From Termitomyces sp. T153 (taxonomy: Eukaryota; Basidiomycota; Agaricomycetes; Agaricales; Lyophyllaceae): 64,000 bases of DNA. The stretch is taken from NCBI GenBank assembly GCA_018296165.2, contig JACKQL020000003.1, positions 1,302,001-1,366,000 on the forward strand. The letters are read 5' to 3'. The position numbers and the translations under genes are program-made. The notes beneath the pieces were generated by a model. It saw only the letters and a program-made list of their open reading frames with translations, made no database searches and was not told the origin of the DNA. This document shows positions 32,854 through 43,841 of this stretch, in pieces (position 1 is the stretch's first letter; every line of letters starts with the position of its first letter).

Positions 32854-35800
32854 TCAGGTCGATTTAAAAACAGGGAACTCGCCGATTCGTAATTTCGTCG
32901 TCTGTTATCAGTCATCATTTGAGTGATTATGTTGTAACTGTATAACAGGAAATAATGAAGCACTCACTCCAAACGGTGTCAACGTCAGCGTCGTATGTCC
33001 ACCCGTACAAGCAGGACTTGTCGGTGGAGCCGCTGCAAAGGTGTACCCAGCAATTTCCCAAGTGATAGGACATGCTGTGACAGTGATCGATAAAGGCGAC
33101 ATTCCGGAGTCAAAAATTGGGGAAGGCAGTTTCCCTGACGTAGGAGGCACATTGCTAAACTTCAGAGTGCTGGGGTCGATGGCGTATTGCCAGGCTGCGG
33201 TAGCATCAAATTCTAGATCAACAGCGAGGGGCTGCTTTGCATTTCGTGCAAGGACCGTCTGGTTACGAGCAACTGCCAAAGATCACCAGTAGGAACAGGT
33301 GAAAAACAGAGAGCCTACTGTCAAAGGCATAATGCAAAGGACCACGATGAACTGCGATGGAGCCATGCGGGCGGCTCTCTATTCAGACAAAAGGTTAACC
33401 AATGATTTAGCTGTGACTATGTACGAGTGGCACACCTGTGGTGATTTCCGCTGGTAAGTTCAGGACGAACGTGGTTGTCCCAGCGGCTGCTGCTACAGCT
33501 TGGAGTCCATTGGAAGGAGAAAGTGCTTCTGCAGCACGACCATTGATCGAGATGGTACCGTTAATCACCCAGCTTGGGATGCGGACATAGTAAGTAAAAG
33601 CTGAGGTAGCAGTGATGGTAGTGTTTAAGGTATCACTGAAGGGATACAGAGTATCGACGTTGACGGTCACTTGATTACCTGTGATATTAGAGTCAGCCGC
33701 GAAGAAGAGACTTGTAAAGATCAAGGAAGGCACCGGATCCTAAGGTGACAGAGGTACTGAACGGTCCAAGATAAATGTGTACCAGCGATAAATTATCAGG
33801 GGTTGTGAGGAAGGCATTGGTTATAAACTTCGGCCATCCTTGAGGATGATTGACGGTACAGCATCTATAGAGATGTTACTTTGGTAGAGATATGGATAAA
33901 TTCCATTTCTGACTGACGGATAATTGGGTTCAAGGCCAAAGACGTTCGAATATGGGCTTCAAGGTGTCAGACAGATCATCAAGTGAAGAGACATCACAGT
34001 TTACCCATCATTAGGGAAAGGATTACTGGGAAAATGAACGACAGATGAACATAAGAGTTTAGTGACACTAAGAGATACTCGACTAACGGAGTCATGTTCT
34101 TGGCAGCTATCTGATTTTGCTCCTGTAGGTATTGCCTCGACCACATAGCTATGGCTGATGTGAGCAACATGTCTACCACTGGAGATTATTCAGGTACTCA
34201 CATCCTGTTAAAGTAGCAGGAAGGGCATTATAGGTTATTCTTTCGACCTAGATATGACCAATCAATCAGTTATGATATATGCTGGTCAAGAAAGCTCACC
34301 CTATCGGCGAACTTGGGATCTCCAATGACTTGGTAGAGATAAGACCCACTGAAGATAAGATGGTTAGCGCATTTTACGAGTTACAGTGAAATTACCGGCT
34401 CACGAGAACATAGTTTCCTTAAGAGACAGAAACTCAGTCTGCGAATGAAACAAGTACATAAAAAGACGTACAACAACCAAACACAGTTCTGTCCTAGACG
34501 CGAAAGCATTGAAAAATTGAACGAGAACGGATTAGGGTAATCCTCACCCTCGAATGGCTTCAAGGCCTGCCAGATATTCGTCCGCTGCGTAAATACCTGA
34601 AGGGCGCCCGTGGTACTGGAATAACAAATCCCATCCAGAACTAGCCATGTCAAGGTCTGAGGCACATCAGCTAAGACTTCTATGCGAGCTGAGAATACGC
34701 GGACCAGATTGGTTCTGTGTGAAACGATAAGTAGCAGGGAGAGCTTTCAAACCCTCGGCCAAGTTGACACCGTGCCACTGCATCTGGTGTAAGACGGCTA
34801 TGAATCTGCTAGAATGAGAACACGAACAGTCAATGGCAAATTGAAAGGATTCTATGTTGCGAATTATGTGAACAAAGATCGATACATTGAGTATTTGACC
34901 ATTCTCACGGGTGTATGTTCCACTGCGAAGACCTAGTAAGATACAAGGTTACATAATAAATGATCTTTTCCTCACCTGCAGTGGTAGGAAAGTACTGAGC
35001 CTGAAGTCAGCATCTGATACACCCTTGACGAGAAGTGCCTAACCTCTTTCGAAAAGACTTTCTCCCAAGGGACCCCGGACCATTTGAGCCTCTTCATAGT
35101 ATCAATCAGAAGAGCCTCTTGCCCATTAGGATGATTGTCATATAGCCTACAATCCATTCCATCGAACCCTGTGATGTCCTACTAAGAAATTAAGCTTACC
35201 ATTGCAATGTAATCACAAAGTCCTCCCAACGTGTCGCAGTCCAATCCTCGACGCCTTCACCATTCTTAAGCATCGAGTTTGCCAGAGTGACAAACTTGTA
35301 CAAAGCGGTGACGACCGAGTCCGTCAACGAAGGATCGACTTCTATCATCTGAATAGCGCCAAAGAAGAACGGGTATCTACGTCATACAATATCAGGAAGG
35401 TATAACATCGTTTTCGCAGGTCAAAAATCAATCGAACCTTCCCCAAAGGTACCTCGGTTTGTTGGTACCAACCTCCGGTCCTAGCCAGCCGGTAGAATCT
35501 TGGTGGCTCAGGACATAGGACAAAAATTCCGAGGTTTTTGCATTGATAGCTGCATCATTAACGAGCACGCCATTAGGGACCATGCCGTTCTACACGCGCA
35601 TCAATGGAACTAGGCAGTGAGCAAGTAGGAACCAACGGACAAACCAGTAGCTCCCAGCTGGATAATATCTGTGTCAGATTTCAAGCGATAGGGGAGAATG
35701 AACGGCAAACCTTCTTCAAGGTTTGAGTAGTACGACGACCCTCCCGTCCAATCGGTCTCCGCTACGCTTCATTGCTCGGAGTCAATCATTCCATGACATA

Positions 35801-36114
35801 AGTATAGCGCACCCCTTACTAGTTGTAAAATTCATGCAAGTGTCCGGCCAGGCCGTTGGTCTGGACAAGAAGCTATAGAGGAAACATCGTCAGTCTCGTA
35901 TCGAGACCTGGTGACAATCAAACTGATACCTGATCCATAAGCCATCCTACAGGCCTGACCTTCCCCAGCGGTATCGTGAGGAACTTCTTTGGCGCAACTG
36001 AGCGATAGATCAGTAATATAAAAGTGATGCTGTGAGTTCTAACTCACGCTGGCCAAACACCTGTGCAGGGACAACCAGACAGAGAACACCCAGTAATTTC
36101 TTGATCTCTACCAT
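32854..36114 (-). CDS. Secreted GH127-like beta-L-arabinofuranosidase (DUF1680)
   Basis: A minus-strand gene with many short introns. It starts MVEIKKLLGVLCLVVPAQVF, a signal peptide, and the next exons read PKKFLTIPLGKVRPVGWLMD, LLVQTNGLAGHLHEFYNY, VAETDWTGGSSYYSNLEEAG, and NGMVPNGVLVNDAAINAKTS. SHQDSTGWLGPEVGTNKPR and RYPFFFGAIQMIEVDPS follow. Further on come TLQWLYDNHPNGQE and the MCCTVNHPQGWPKF block (near 33,865), whose paired cysteines match the metal-binding/catalytic Cys pair of GH127. The C-terminal beta domain includes TYYVRIPSWVINGTISINGR. The last exon is TTKLRIGEFPVFKST with TGA at 32,854. GH127 enzymes release terminal L-arabinofuranose from glycans. Individual exon edges in the middle were not all resolved. 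Confidence 0.82.
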
Positions 36115-36889
36115 TCCGAACTTCAAGATCTCTTCTTTCTATTCTATCGAGGTTTTATACTACACTCAAGCCCTTCGACGGACCGACCTCGTCCCGCATG
36201 ATGTCCTGTGATTCGCGGTAGAACAGAAATTGCGGGAACTCAAAGTCCAGAATTCGGGTACATCTCATTGCAGATTGAATACTGTAAATAACCCCTAGAA
36301 TACTGAGACCAAGTAACTGATCCTGTGGAGCAAGAATCTCCAACGAACTAGCACATGCCAAGCACAGATGACAAAAAGAAGGGAAGCAGCAAACCCATTT
36401 GCCTGTGCGTTCTGGAAAAGTTAGGGATAGAAGCCGAGATAAAGACTGAGTTGTAAGCATATGCTTATACGTTTTCTATGTGTCTGAGAACGGACGGTGA
36501 GGGGCAATTAGAGGAAAAAATAATTCTTCCGTCAAGAAACACAGAATATAAATAACTCATTTATGTAGAAACTCGGATCCGGAGAAGACTCGGGAAGGTT
36601 TATCCTGAGAATCCATATGGTTAAGAAGAGCTAGGAAAATCCTTGGAGTCGTCGGATCGCCTCGCCGGGACGGATTGCTACTACTTGGTTCGATGGTACG
36701 ATGCAGCCTAGACCCCTGAGGCGTGATCATGATGAAGACGGGTACCCCAACGGGACCGTGATCGGAAAATATAAAGAAGAAGAAAGACCAGTATGGTTTG
36801 TGGTGGAGAAGAGAGCGAACGTCGTGATGTAATTGAATCATTCCTGCCCGAGCCCTCCGAGCTCACTGCTGGCAAAGGATTTCAGGTTT
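36115..36889. other. Intergenic upstream of the GH127-like gene
   Basis: No gene seen. Open frames at 36,155-36,460 and 36,557-36,841 (minus) lack recognisable domains or splice support. Confidence 0.45.
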
Positions 36890-37400
36890 TACCGTTTGGA
36901 AAAATCTTTCACATTTTGAATTTGTCAATAGCAAAACAACCATTCTATTCACGGCCAAACGGTTTTCAGGAATCGTTTGAGATTCAATAGCAGAAGAGCC
37001 ATTCAAGTCGTCGGCGCGTCAGCCCGCCGGGAGCTCACAATTATCACGAATCTGACTTCTGTTGAATACCCACGCCCTTTACTGAAATGTCAAAATGAAT
37101 GAATGAAACCGGATACATATTCGAGTCCCTTTCTACCGTTTGGAGATTCAAAAAAATTTATTCCAAAATCATTGTCAAACGGTTCTCTTTTTGGGAGTCA
37201 ATACCATGATGTCTGTTGAATACTTGAGCCCTGGCCCCAGTGCCGAAGCTCGAGTTCTAAGACTCCTACGTTCTACTGTTTCGAGTTGGGAGATTCGATA
37301 GCAAAATAAAAGCTGTTTGAGTCGTCGCTGGGGGAAAATCGATACCACGAATCTGACCCTTAGCCAAAAAAATGAGGTTGATCACCCTTAGAATCAGACA
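36890..37400. repeat. Degenerate tandem repeat, about 150-bp unit
   Basis: Each unit combines GATTCAATAGCAxAAxAxCC, CATTCAAGTCGTCGG, ACCACGAATCTGACTTCTG and TTGAATACCxxxGCCC. Units begin near 36,984, 37,137 and 37,286, with a partial copy near 36,925. A further CpG-poor copy is found beyond the 37.4-38.5 kb relic, at 38,545-38,665. Confidence 0.65.
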
Positions 37401-38544
37401 CTACTTAAACGATACCTAACATGTCCCTAAATTTCTGTCTCTGAGCTTCATTAGTTGCATCTGGCATCCGGCGACTTCCTCATTGACAAATACCTATGGC
37501 CAAACTTCACAGCTAGTAGAGGCTTTTCTATGAGCGCTTGGATTGCAAACCTCTCCAGAACCTCTTATTACCAGAGATCTATCTCACTTTGGGATTGGAG
37601 ACATCCCATTGAAACTGCTTATAGATGGATCACCATTGGCTGTACCACAGGAATGATCACTAAAGGAAGAGCAGGAGCTGTCAAGGCAACTGCTTTTGAG
37701 CTGGAAGGCTTGCCAGCTATGGATGAATTATTTTTGAAGTCCACACAGATAGAGAAATTTATTATTATTAATAATGAGTACTAGTATTCCTCCCACAGAG
37801 GTAGAACCATCATGACCACCACAACATCCAACTCTGACATTGAAAACTTCTACAGCCACATGGTGATACTACCCTGACCAAAAGCTGGTCCAGTAGAAAA
37901 GGCACTTCAAAGAACCTGATTAAGTGGGATTCACCATACTTTGTAGATACAATAACTTTCCCTAATCCTATTGACATGTTCTTGGCAATTGCTGTGGCTA
38001 GGGCCATCTGATTGACAGCCACAACTTACAACCCATATGATAGGAACTACTATCTTCTTCATGTGGTCAAAACACATCTAGTTGATTCTGGGGAGACCAT
38101 GCCAGAAAAAAATGAGCATCCAACAGGAAGATGGAGGTCTTTCACAGTTGTTGATGATGACAAGGTGTTGCAATGGGCCCCAGTGACTTTGAGAAAACTG
38201 GAGGAGCTGCTGGAGATGACAAAAGATAAGTAAGTACTCTGATTTTATAAGAGAATATATAACTATTGCTAACTTTTGATTGCCAAGTGTGAGGAAGTAG
38301 ACCAAGAGAGGGAACAAGGAAGAGGAGTGGGATAAGTTGATGGAGATGAAGAGGTTGAAAGAGGAGATGAGGAAGCTGAAAGGAGATAGAGCAGGATAGA
38401 TTGAGAAAGTTCAGAGATGGGGGATTGGTAGAGGAGATGAAGAAGAAAGAAGATGTAGTTGGATGATGAAAATTAGGATTTATGAAAGAGAAATGGATTG
38501 AGGTCTAATTTGTATTCTATGTACATCTGTTCTACTATGTCTAT
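37401..38544 (+). other. CpG-poor unrecognised gene relic
   Basis: An open frame at about 37,455-37,784 (109 codons) continues in other frames to about 38,235, with hydrophilic protein-like composition (for example DWRHPIETAYRWITIGCTTG; later VVDDDKVLQWAPVTLRKLEE). Downstream is a basic, Glu/Lys-rich stretch. I recognise no family. It lies between copies of the 150-bp repeat, which suggests an insertion or an internal part of a larger element. Confidence 0.35.
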
Positions 38545-38665
38545 TTAGGAGATTCAATAGTCAAGCAAAACAATCTTTTCCATTCAAGCCAGAAAATTAA
38601 CACCTATGAATCCTGGCTTCTGTTGAACACCTAAGCTCCTGACTGAAATTGTTAAAACAAACCAC
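38545..38665. repeat. CpG-poor copy of the 150-bp repeat unit
   Basis: It shares GATTCAATAG, AATCCTGGCTTCTGTTGAA and the GACTGAAATTGTTAAAACAAAC ending type with the array at 36,986-37,110, where the corresponding segments read GATTCAATAG, AATCTGACTTCTGTTGAA and TACTGAAATGTCAAAATGAA. CpG sites of the array (for example GTCGTCGG) are absent here. Confidence 0.6.
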
Positions 38666-39132
38666 TAAGCCACTTCTCACTTTGCACAAGTAGATAGAAC
38701 AAATATACTGGTGTTCCAAGAGAGCTCATTGAGCTGGTCTCAGTTGCAGTATACTATCTGACTGTCTGTAGTATGGCTGTATTGAAAAAGGAAGGCAGTT
38801 GGGTAGCAAAAGAATAGCTAACAAAATCACATGTAGCTAGAGATCAATCTAGGATATGGTTATTCCCTCATACAGTGGCAAGCTAACTCACTGAGAGAGT
38901 GATTGTTGAGATGGTTTATCCTTAACCTTGGATTGCTCTCTAGGTTTTGCAGTCATGTGTGCTGTGCAACTTGGCACTCTCATTGGTCATGTAGAATTGG
39001 AGATTTAACATGACTAATGAGCTGCTTCTCACTTTGCACAAGTAGATAGAACAAATCTATCAGTGTTTTGAGAAAGCTTATTGAGTGGTCTCAGTTGCAA
39101 TGTGATATTCAAGTGTCTGCAGTATGGCTATA
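38664..39132. repeat. 118-bp direct repeat pair
   Basis: Two copies, about 38,664-38,781 and 39,015-39,132, share GCxxCTTCTCACTTTGCACA, AGTAGATAGAACAAAT, TGGTCTCAGTTGCA and AGTATGGCTxTA. They are offset by about 351 bp and have diverged mainly by transitions. Function unknown; they may be ends or internal parts of an unidentified element. Confidence 0.65.
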
Positions 39133-39555
39133 CCATAAATTAGGTAACCAGTGAGCTTGAAGGTGGTTTTTAGGGTGCAGGCACAAGAAGAAGCAAAAAT
39201 GCAGACAAGATTATATTATCACACATGCAGCAAACATTTCATTAGTAGCTACACACAGGGCTGACAACATATGCACAGGCAAGATCATCTGATGATTGCT
39301 ATTTGTCTATTTGTCTATTTGTTTATTTGTTTGATTTTTGTTCAAGGACCAGTTGTGACCTTGCCCTATGTCAGTCCCTACAGTGAGGGCAGTATGGACT
39401 CCAATTGGATCAAACTGTAGTAAAAAGTGGCTATGGGGCATAACTTGTAGGCTTGAAAAGGCTTTGGACTGGAGTACCAGGAGTGTCCATAAATCACACC
39501 TGTATGTACATTAAGTTCCCTTACCATCTGCTGCTAACATGCCATGCCTGCTCTA

Positions 39556-42118
39556 CAGACAGACCTCTTGTAACCCATGGCCCCTCCATCAAAGTCAAAA
39601 GTTATGGGTTATCGAGGGTTATGGGATATGAGAGGGGTTGTTATAAGGTCATATCTAATATTTGATTTCAGTCAATATATTGAATAAACTATTGCTACAA
39701 TACAAAGCTTACTTAGACCACATGTGAGGTAAAATACTGATTGATTGTAGTAGGATGGGGGATTTGACCTCATCAAGGCATGTTTGGCATCCAAAGCTTG
39801 CCAGAATCATTTCTACCTTACATGCAAATTGATCATCCTTGTCAGACACATATTTGAGGATTGTTGAGGCTGTGATGAGTGTTTCCTGTCAGAATGATTT
39901 AATCTCCAAGTCAACTGTCTTGTCATCACAGCCATTCTTCTCCTTGTTCTGGTGTCATTCCAAAACAGCTTTGTAAATGTCCTTCTCAATCTCCTGCTCT
40001 GTTCCATTGTTAAACATCTTGTCTTCATTTGCAGGGTTAAGTAGCTCACTGATGTCCATCTGGTTATTGTGTTGACAAACACCAATCTCTTCCAGATGAG
40101 ATAGTGCATTTGAGACTTTGGCCTCACCATTCAGAAGAGAAAAGACAGTGATGGATAGAGTAGTAAATGGACCAGATGTGGATTCAAGAAGTGTGTCCAG
40201 GAGAATATTGGATTTGATCCAGCAGTTATGAATCATTGTGGTATCAACTTCTTTCCATGCAATATCAGCCATGCACATTGCTTTGAGAATATTGATGTTG
40301 TATATATCAGCAGGAGAAATACCACTGTCATAACAATTGATGGCTTGATTCATGAACCTAGCTCAGTAATGAGCCTTGAAGCAATGAATGATACTAGCAT
40401 CAGCTGGTTGTACATGAGCTGTGAGATTTGGTGCAAAGTTTTTGACATGGATATTGGTGAGGTCATCAGGAGGAATATGAGGACTAAAATTGTCCTGAAG
40501 TAGTAAACTTGTGTGCCTATCATGTTGCAATTCAGTATCCTAATCACAGAGCATTTCTTGGTACAAGACTGTTGTCATCCATGACTTGGCATTGCTCTGA
40601 TAATTGAATCCAAGCTGAGCCCCAGATTTCCTTTCAAAAGACTGTGGACACTCATGTTTTCTAATCATCAGAGGAGGAAGCTTTTCAGTGCCAGTGGCAT
40701 TTATTGTGAACGCAAAGGTCAAACATTTTCTGCTTCCTTTCATGCTGGACATTAGCTGGTCCATGAGGCCACAATCTGATGGCATTCTGGATTATAGTTA
40801 GTGCATGTCACAAGATATCATTACAAGGGAAAGAATTTATGCCCAGAAGAGGCCAGTTTCATCCATGTTGAAGATATCCTTCAGCTCATAATGATATTTT
40901 GTGACCAGCTTGCATACATGGCTCCTGTTCTTGTTCAACATCTCCAGGATCTGCCAAACCAGCTTCTCCATGACATTTGAAGCCTCATAAGTCAGTTTGT
41001 TTCTTTGATTGGTCCAGCCACCCATGACTTAACCCAGTCCTCTCATCATCTGGCACCCCTGCAAGATCCACAAAGCAATTCCACTTCTGCATGAGAATCT
41101 CTCCACTGAGGGTGATGCCATCAGCCATAGCCTTTGCAATCCATAGTTTAAGCATTTTGTTAACATCTGAATGCTCTGTCTGCTTCTGGTGCTTTGCATT
41201 TCCTGGCTGACCCTTTGCCAATGTTTAAGCATACTGGTCACAATACCTACTCTCATCTTTGATCCAGGCTGAGATGATGGGCTGCTTGAGACAAAGATTC
41301 AGATAAATTTTGTCCCAATAAGCAGCTGTCTTGCTTTGACTGGAGTTATTCTTGTGATGCCAGACCAGAATCTCAATCCTCTGCTTTAAGGTCACATTCT
41401 CTTTCTTCATGAAAACAGGTGCTTTCTCCTTGTGAGGAGTGATCTTTCAATTTTCAGGACCCATATCACAGTAAGACCAGACTTCATCAGGTTTCTTTAA
41501 TATATCAAAAACATACACTTCCTTTTATTACTGACAACCTTTTCTTGACCTTCTTCAAGCACTGAAAGCTGTTTGGAAAGACTCTTCTGATGTAAGTCCA
41601 ATTGGGAGATCCCATGTTCATAGCTGGAAGCCTTCTTGAGAAGCTCAACAACTGCTTCTGCATCAACTAAATTGGCTTCATTATCAAGCCATGCCTTGTC
41701 AGCATTGGAGATCTTTTCCTGCCTTCTAAGGCATGCAAGCAGATCATCTTTGCATGATCCAACCTCTGATCTAAGTTGAGAAATCCCTGCTTTTAACAAC
41801 ATCCAGAGGATCCTTTGGCAGAGGTGGCATGGTGAGTGAAGATGGGTGAAATAGATTTATTCAATTTACACAATAATATTGTATGATACAGTGGTGTAAA
41901 CCCATTTCTCTACTCCAATTCCATATGATTCTCACCAATTGTCTGATTGCTGACAAGTTTTGGCAAAGTATGGGTTATGAACCCCTCTCTGAGCCCATGG
42001 ATTATTGAGTATGGGGGGTTTACTGATTTTCCCTGTGAACTGAGTTGATGGAAGGCTAAAACCCATGGTTATGGGGGTTATGGGTTATCAGAGTTATGAG
42101 TTACAAGAGATCTGACTG
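39556..42118 (-). mobile_element. pogo-type DNA transposon (CpG-depleted)
   Basis: The ends are inverted: the left end reads CAGACAGACCTCTTGTAACC from 39,556 and the right end, reversed, reads CAGTCAGATCTCTTGTAACT to 42,118. Both are flanked by TA (39,554-39,555 and 42,119-42,120), the pogo/Tc1 target duplication. The roughly 2.56-kb element carries a minus-strand pogo/Fot1-family transposase relic. Subterminal regions at both ends are rich in GGGTTATGGGxTAT words, which may be transposase-binding repeats. Confidence 0.85.
39810..41802 (-). pseudogene. pogo/Fot1-type transposase relic
   Basis: From the 5' side: a coiled-coil-like leader (41,802-41,500, KISNADKAWLDNEANLVDAE), then the helix-turn-helix region ENVTLKQRIEILVWHHKNNS, then the CENP-B-like second domain (KQTEHSDVNKMLKLWIAKAM; EILMQKWNCFVDLAGVPDDE). 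The catalytic core follows: DIFNMDETGLFWA near 40,840, then GSRKCLTFAFTINATGTEKL and KLPPLMIRKHE. LLLQDNFSPHIPPDDL near 40,480 and LTAHVQPADA near 40,410 complete it. The Asp residues of the DDE/D triad are still readable, but stops and frameshifts occur throughout. Confidence 0.83.
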
Positions 42119-42773
42119 TACCTGTTTTTGCACTCCACATTGCTGTAAATGCAATGATAAACCTTTGTTATCAGGGATCTGAGGAGTGTCATGCTTGTGA
42201 GGGTGACCTCAGAAGGCTATGGCTTAGTCACACAGCTGGCAGAGGGAGATCTAAGTATATTCAGTACTATACAGTGTTTACAAGCATAACTACACACCTA
42301 GCAGAAGGAGATCCAAATAGAACAAGTGTAGGGATCTCTGATGCCAGATGCAATGCTTCAGAGCTTCTGGAGCATGAATAACAACTTCACAGTGCAACAG
42401 AAGGAGTCCAACCCTAACCCAAAAGACATAGACTTTGGAAATGACAGAGAACTTCTAGAAGTGAAAAGAGTCTGTTGGAGAGGCACAATGCTGGCCAAAT
42501 TATTTTTATTTGTATATGTCTGCAAGCAAATTATATACCCCCTTCAAATAGAATAATCCATTCTGTAATTGAAGAATCAGTATATTCCCTAAATTAAGGT
42601 CATCACTTTTATTTTGGCACTTAAGTGCAGGTTTTGTTCAATTTAAGTTTTGAATTCATGTCAACTCTATACCATGAACACATCACTTGCACATACATTT
42701 GAGTGACTCAAGAGGTCTGTTTCAATTCCAAACTGAACAAATCCAGGCCCTACTCAATACAAAGTCATATGTA

Positions 42774-42984
42774 CAGTGGCTCAAAAAACTGTCCCAATAT
42801 TTTATACTTTCTAAAAGATGATGTTGGCATGAAGGATTGAAAAGTACCCAACACTCTGGTTAAATCATGTAAAACACTATGGTGTTGTAGCTACAAATTG
42901 AATTCAAGTTTATGTAATTTGAATCAAAACTGATGGAGTAATAGCCATTTTAAAATATTCACTCATTGGGACAGTTTTTTGGGC
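42774..42984 (+). repeat. Left terminal inverted repeat of the Tc1-type element
   Basis: It begins CAGTGGCTCAAAAAACTGTC and ends near CATTGGGACAGTTTTTTGGGC. The inner end mirrors the outer end. It pairs with 43,629-43,839 in inverse orientation, with scattered transitions. Confidence 0.85.
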
Positions 42985-43009
42985 ATCTCTAATTTTGGTA
43001 TTTAGTACT

Positions 43010-43475
43010 TTGTATGTCCTCTATTTGCCTTGATAACTGCTTCTAGGCATGCTTTTTATCAGTCTTTGGCATACCTCTGGTGGTATTTCACCCCACTCCT
43101 TTGCAACCCTCTCCCACAATTCATACACACCATGAGGAGGTGTTTCATACTGCCTAAGCTGCTCCTTGAGGTACTCCCAGAGGTGTCCAATAGGGTTAAG
43201 ATAAGGGTATCAGGCTGGCCACCAGAGGGCATCAAAGTTGTTGTCTTGAAACCACTTGTTAGCCTTCTTGGTGTTGTGTTTGGGGTCATTGTCCTGCTGA
43301 AAGTAGTGGGCACCCTCCTCCATCTCCAACTTCTCAAAGCTCTCCTTTGTGCCATTATCCAAAAGTTTACAGTACTGCTCTGCATTTGTGATCCCCACCA
43401 TTTATCCCCAGATGCAGAGAATAACCTTGAGCAAGAAGAGAAGCAACAGTAGAGCATTGTGCAGGAGGAGTAGCT
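43010..43475 (-). pseudogene. Tc1-type transposase relic, internal deletion
   Basis: The frame opens near 43,480 with an N-terminal type sequence (MKATPPAQCSTVASLLAQGY). It then jumps near 43,410 to the C-terminal catalytic half (GITNAEQYCKLLDNGTKESF, HYFQQDNDPKHNTKKANKWF, YPYLNPIGHLWEYLKEQL, LWERVAKEWGEIPPEVCQRL). The helix-turn-helix region and the first catalytic Asp are therefore missing. The second Asp (QDND) remains, while the catalytic Glu position in NPIEHLW reads Gly. A stop also precedes YPYLNP. The copy cannot encode an active enzyme. Confidence 0.85.
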
Positions 43476-43628
43476 TTCATGATGGTGGTTGAAGGTCAAG
43501 AGGTGGTTCAACCAACTTGAACCACTCCCAAACTAACCAAGCATAGTCACATGACTCTGTTGATATTCCCACATGCAACTTACTCTTTATTTCTGACTAA
43601 AGTAGGGATAAACCTGCAAAGTTAAAGA

Positions 43629-43839
43629 GGCTCAAAAAACTGTCCCAATGAGTAGATATTTTAAAATGGCCATTACTCTGCCAGTTTTGATACAAATTAT
43701 ATAAGTCTAAATGCAATTTGTAGCTATGATGCCATAGTACTTTACATGATTTAACCAGAATTTTAGGTACTTTCAATCCTTCATGCCAATGTCATCTTTC
43801 AAAAAATATAAAATATTGGGACAGTTTTTTGAGCCACTG
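43629..43839 (-). repeat. Right terminal inverted repeat of the Tc1-type element
   Basis: Inverse partner of 42,774-42,984. It starts GGCTCAAAAAACTGTCCCAAT and ends ATTGGGACAGTTTTTTGAGC then CACTG, so it is palindromic at its own ends. Confidence 0.85.
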
Positions 43840-43841
43840 TA

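Larger units (their letters stand above)
42774..43839 (-). mobile_element. Internally deleted Tc1-type element with 211-bp TIRs
   Basis: The ends CAGTGGCTCAAAAAACTGTC (42,774) and the reverse complement of GACAGTTTTTTGAGCCACTG (to 43,839) are flanked by TA at 42,772-42,773 and 43,840-43,841. The inverted repeats extend about 211 bp (42,774-42,984 and 43,629-43,839). Each repeat is itself bounded by inverted copies of GGCTCAAAAAACTGTCCCAAT, so each TIR is a nested palindromic unit. Between them is a shortened transposase relic on the minus strand. Confidence 0.88.

Noticed and set aside
36557..36841. 94-codon minus-strand frame as a gene
   Set aside because: No domain, no upstream or downstream exon with matching phase; left as intergenic.
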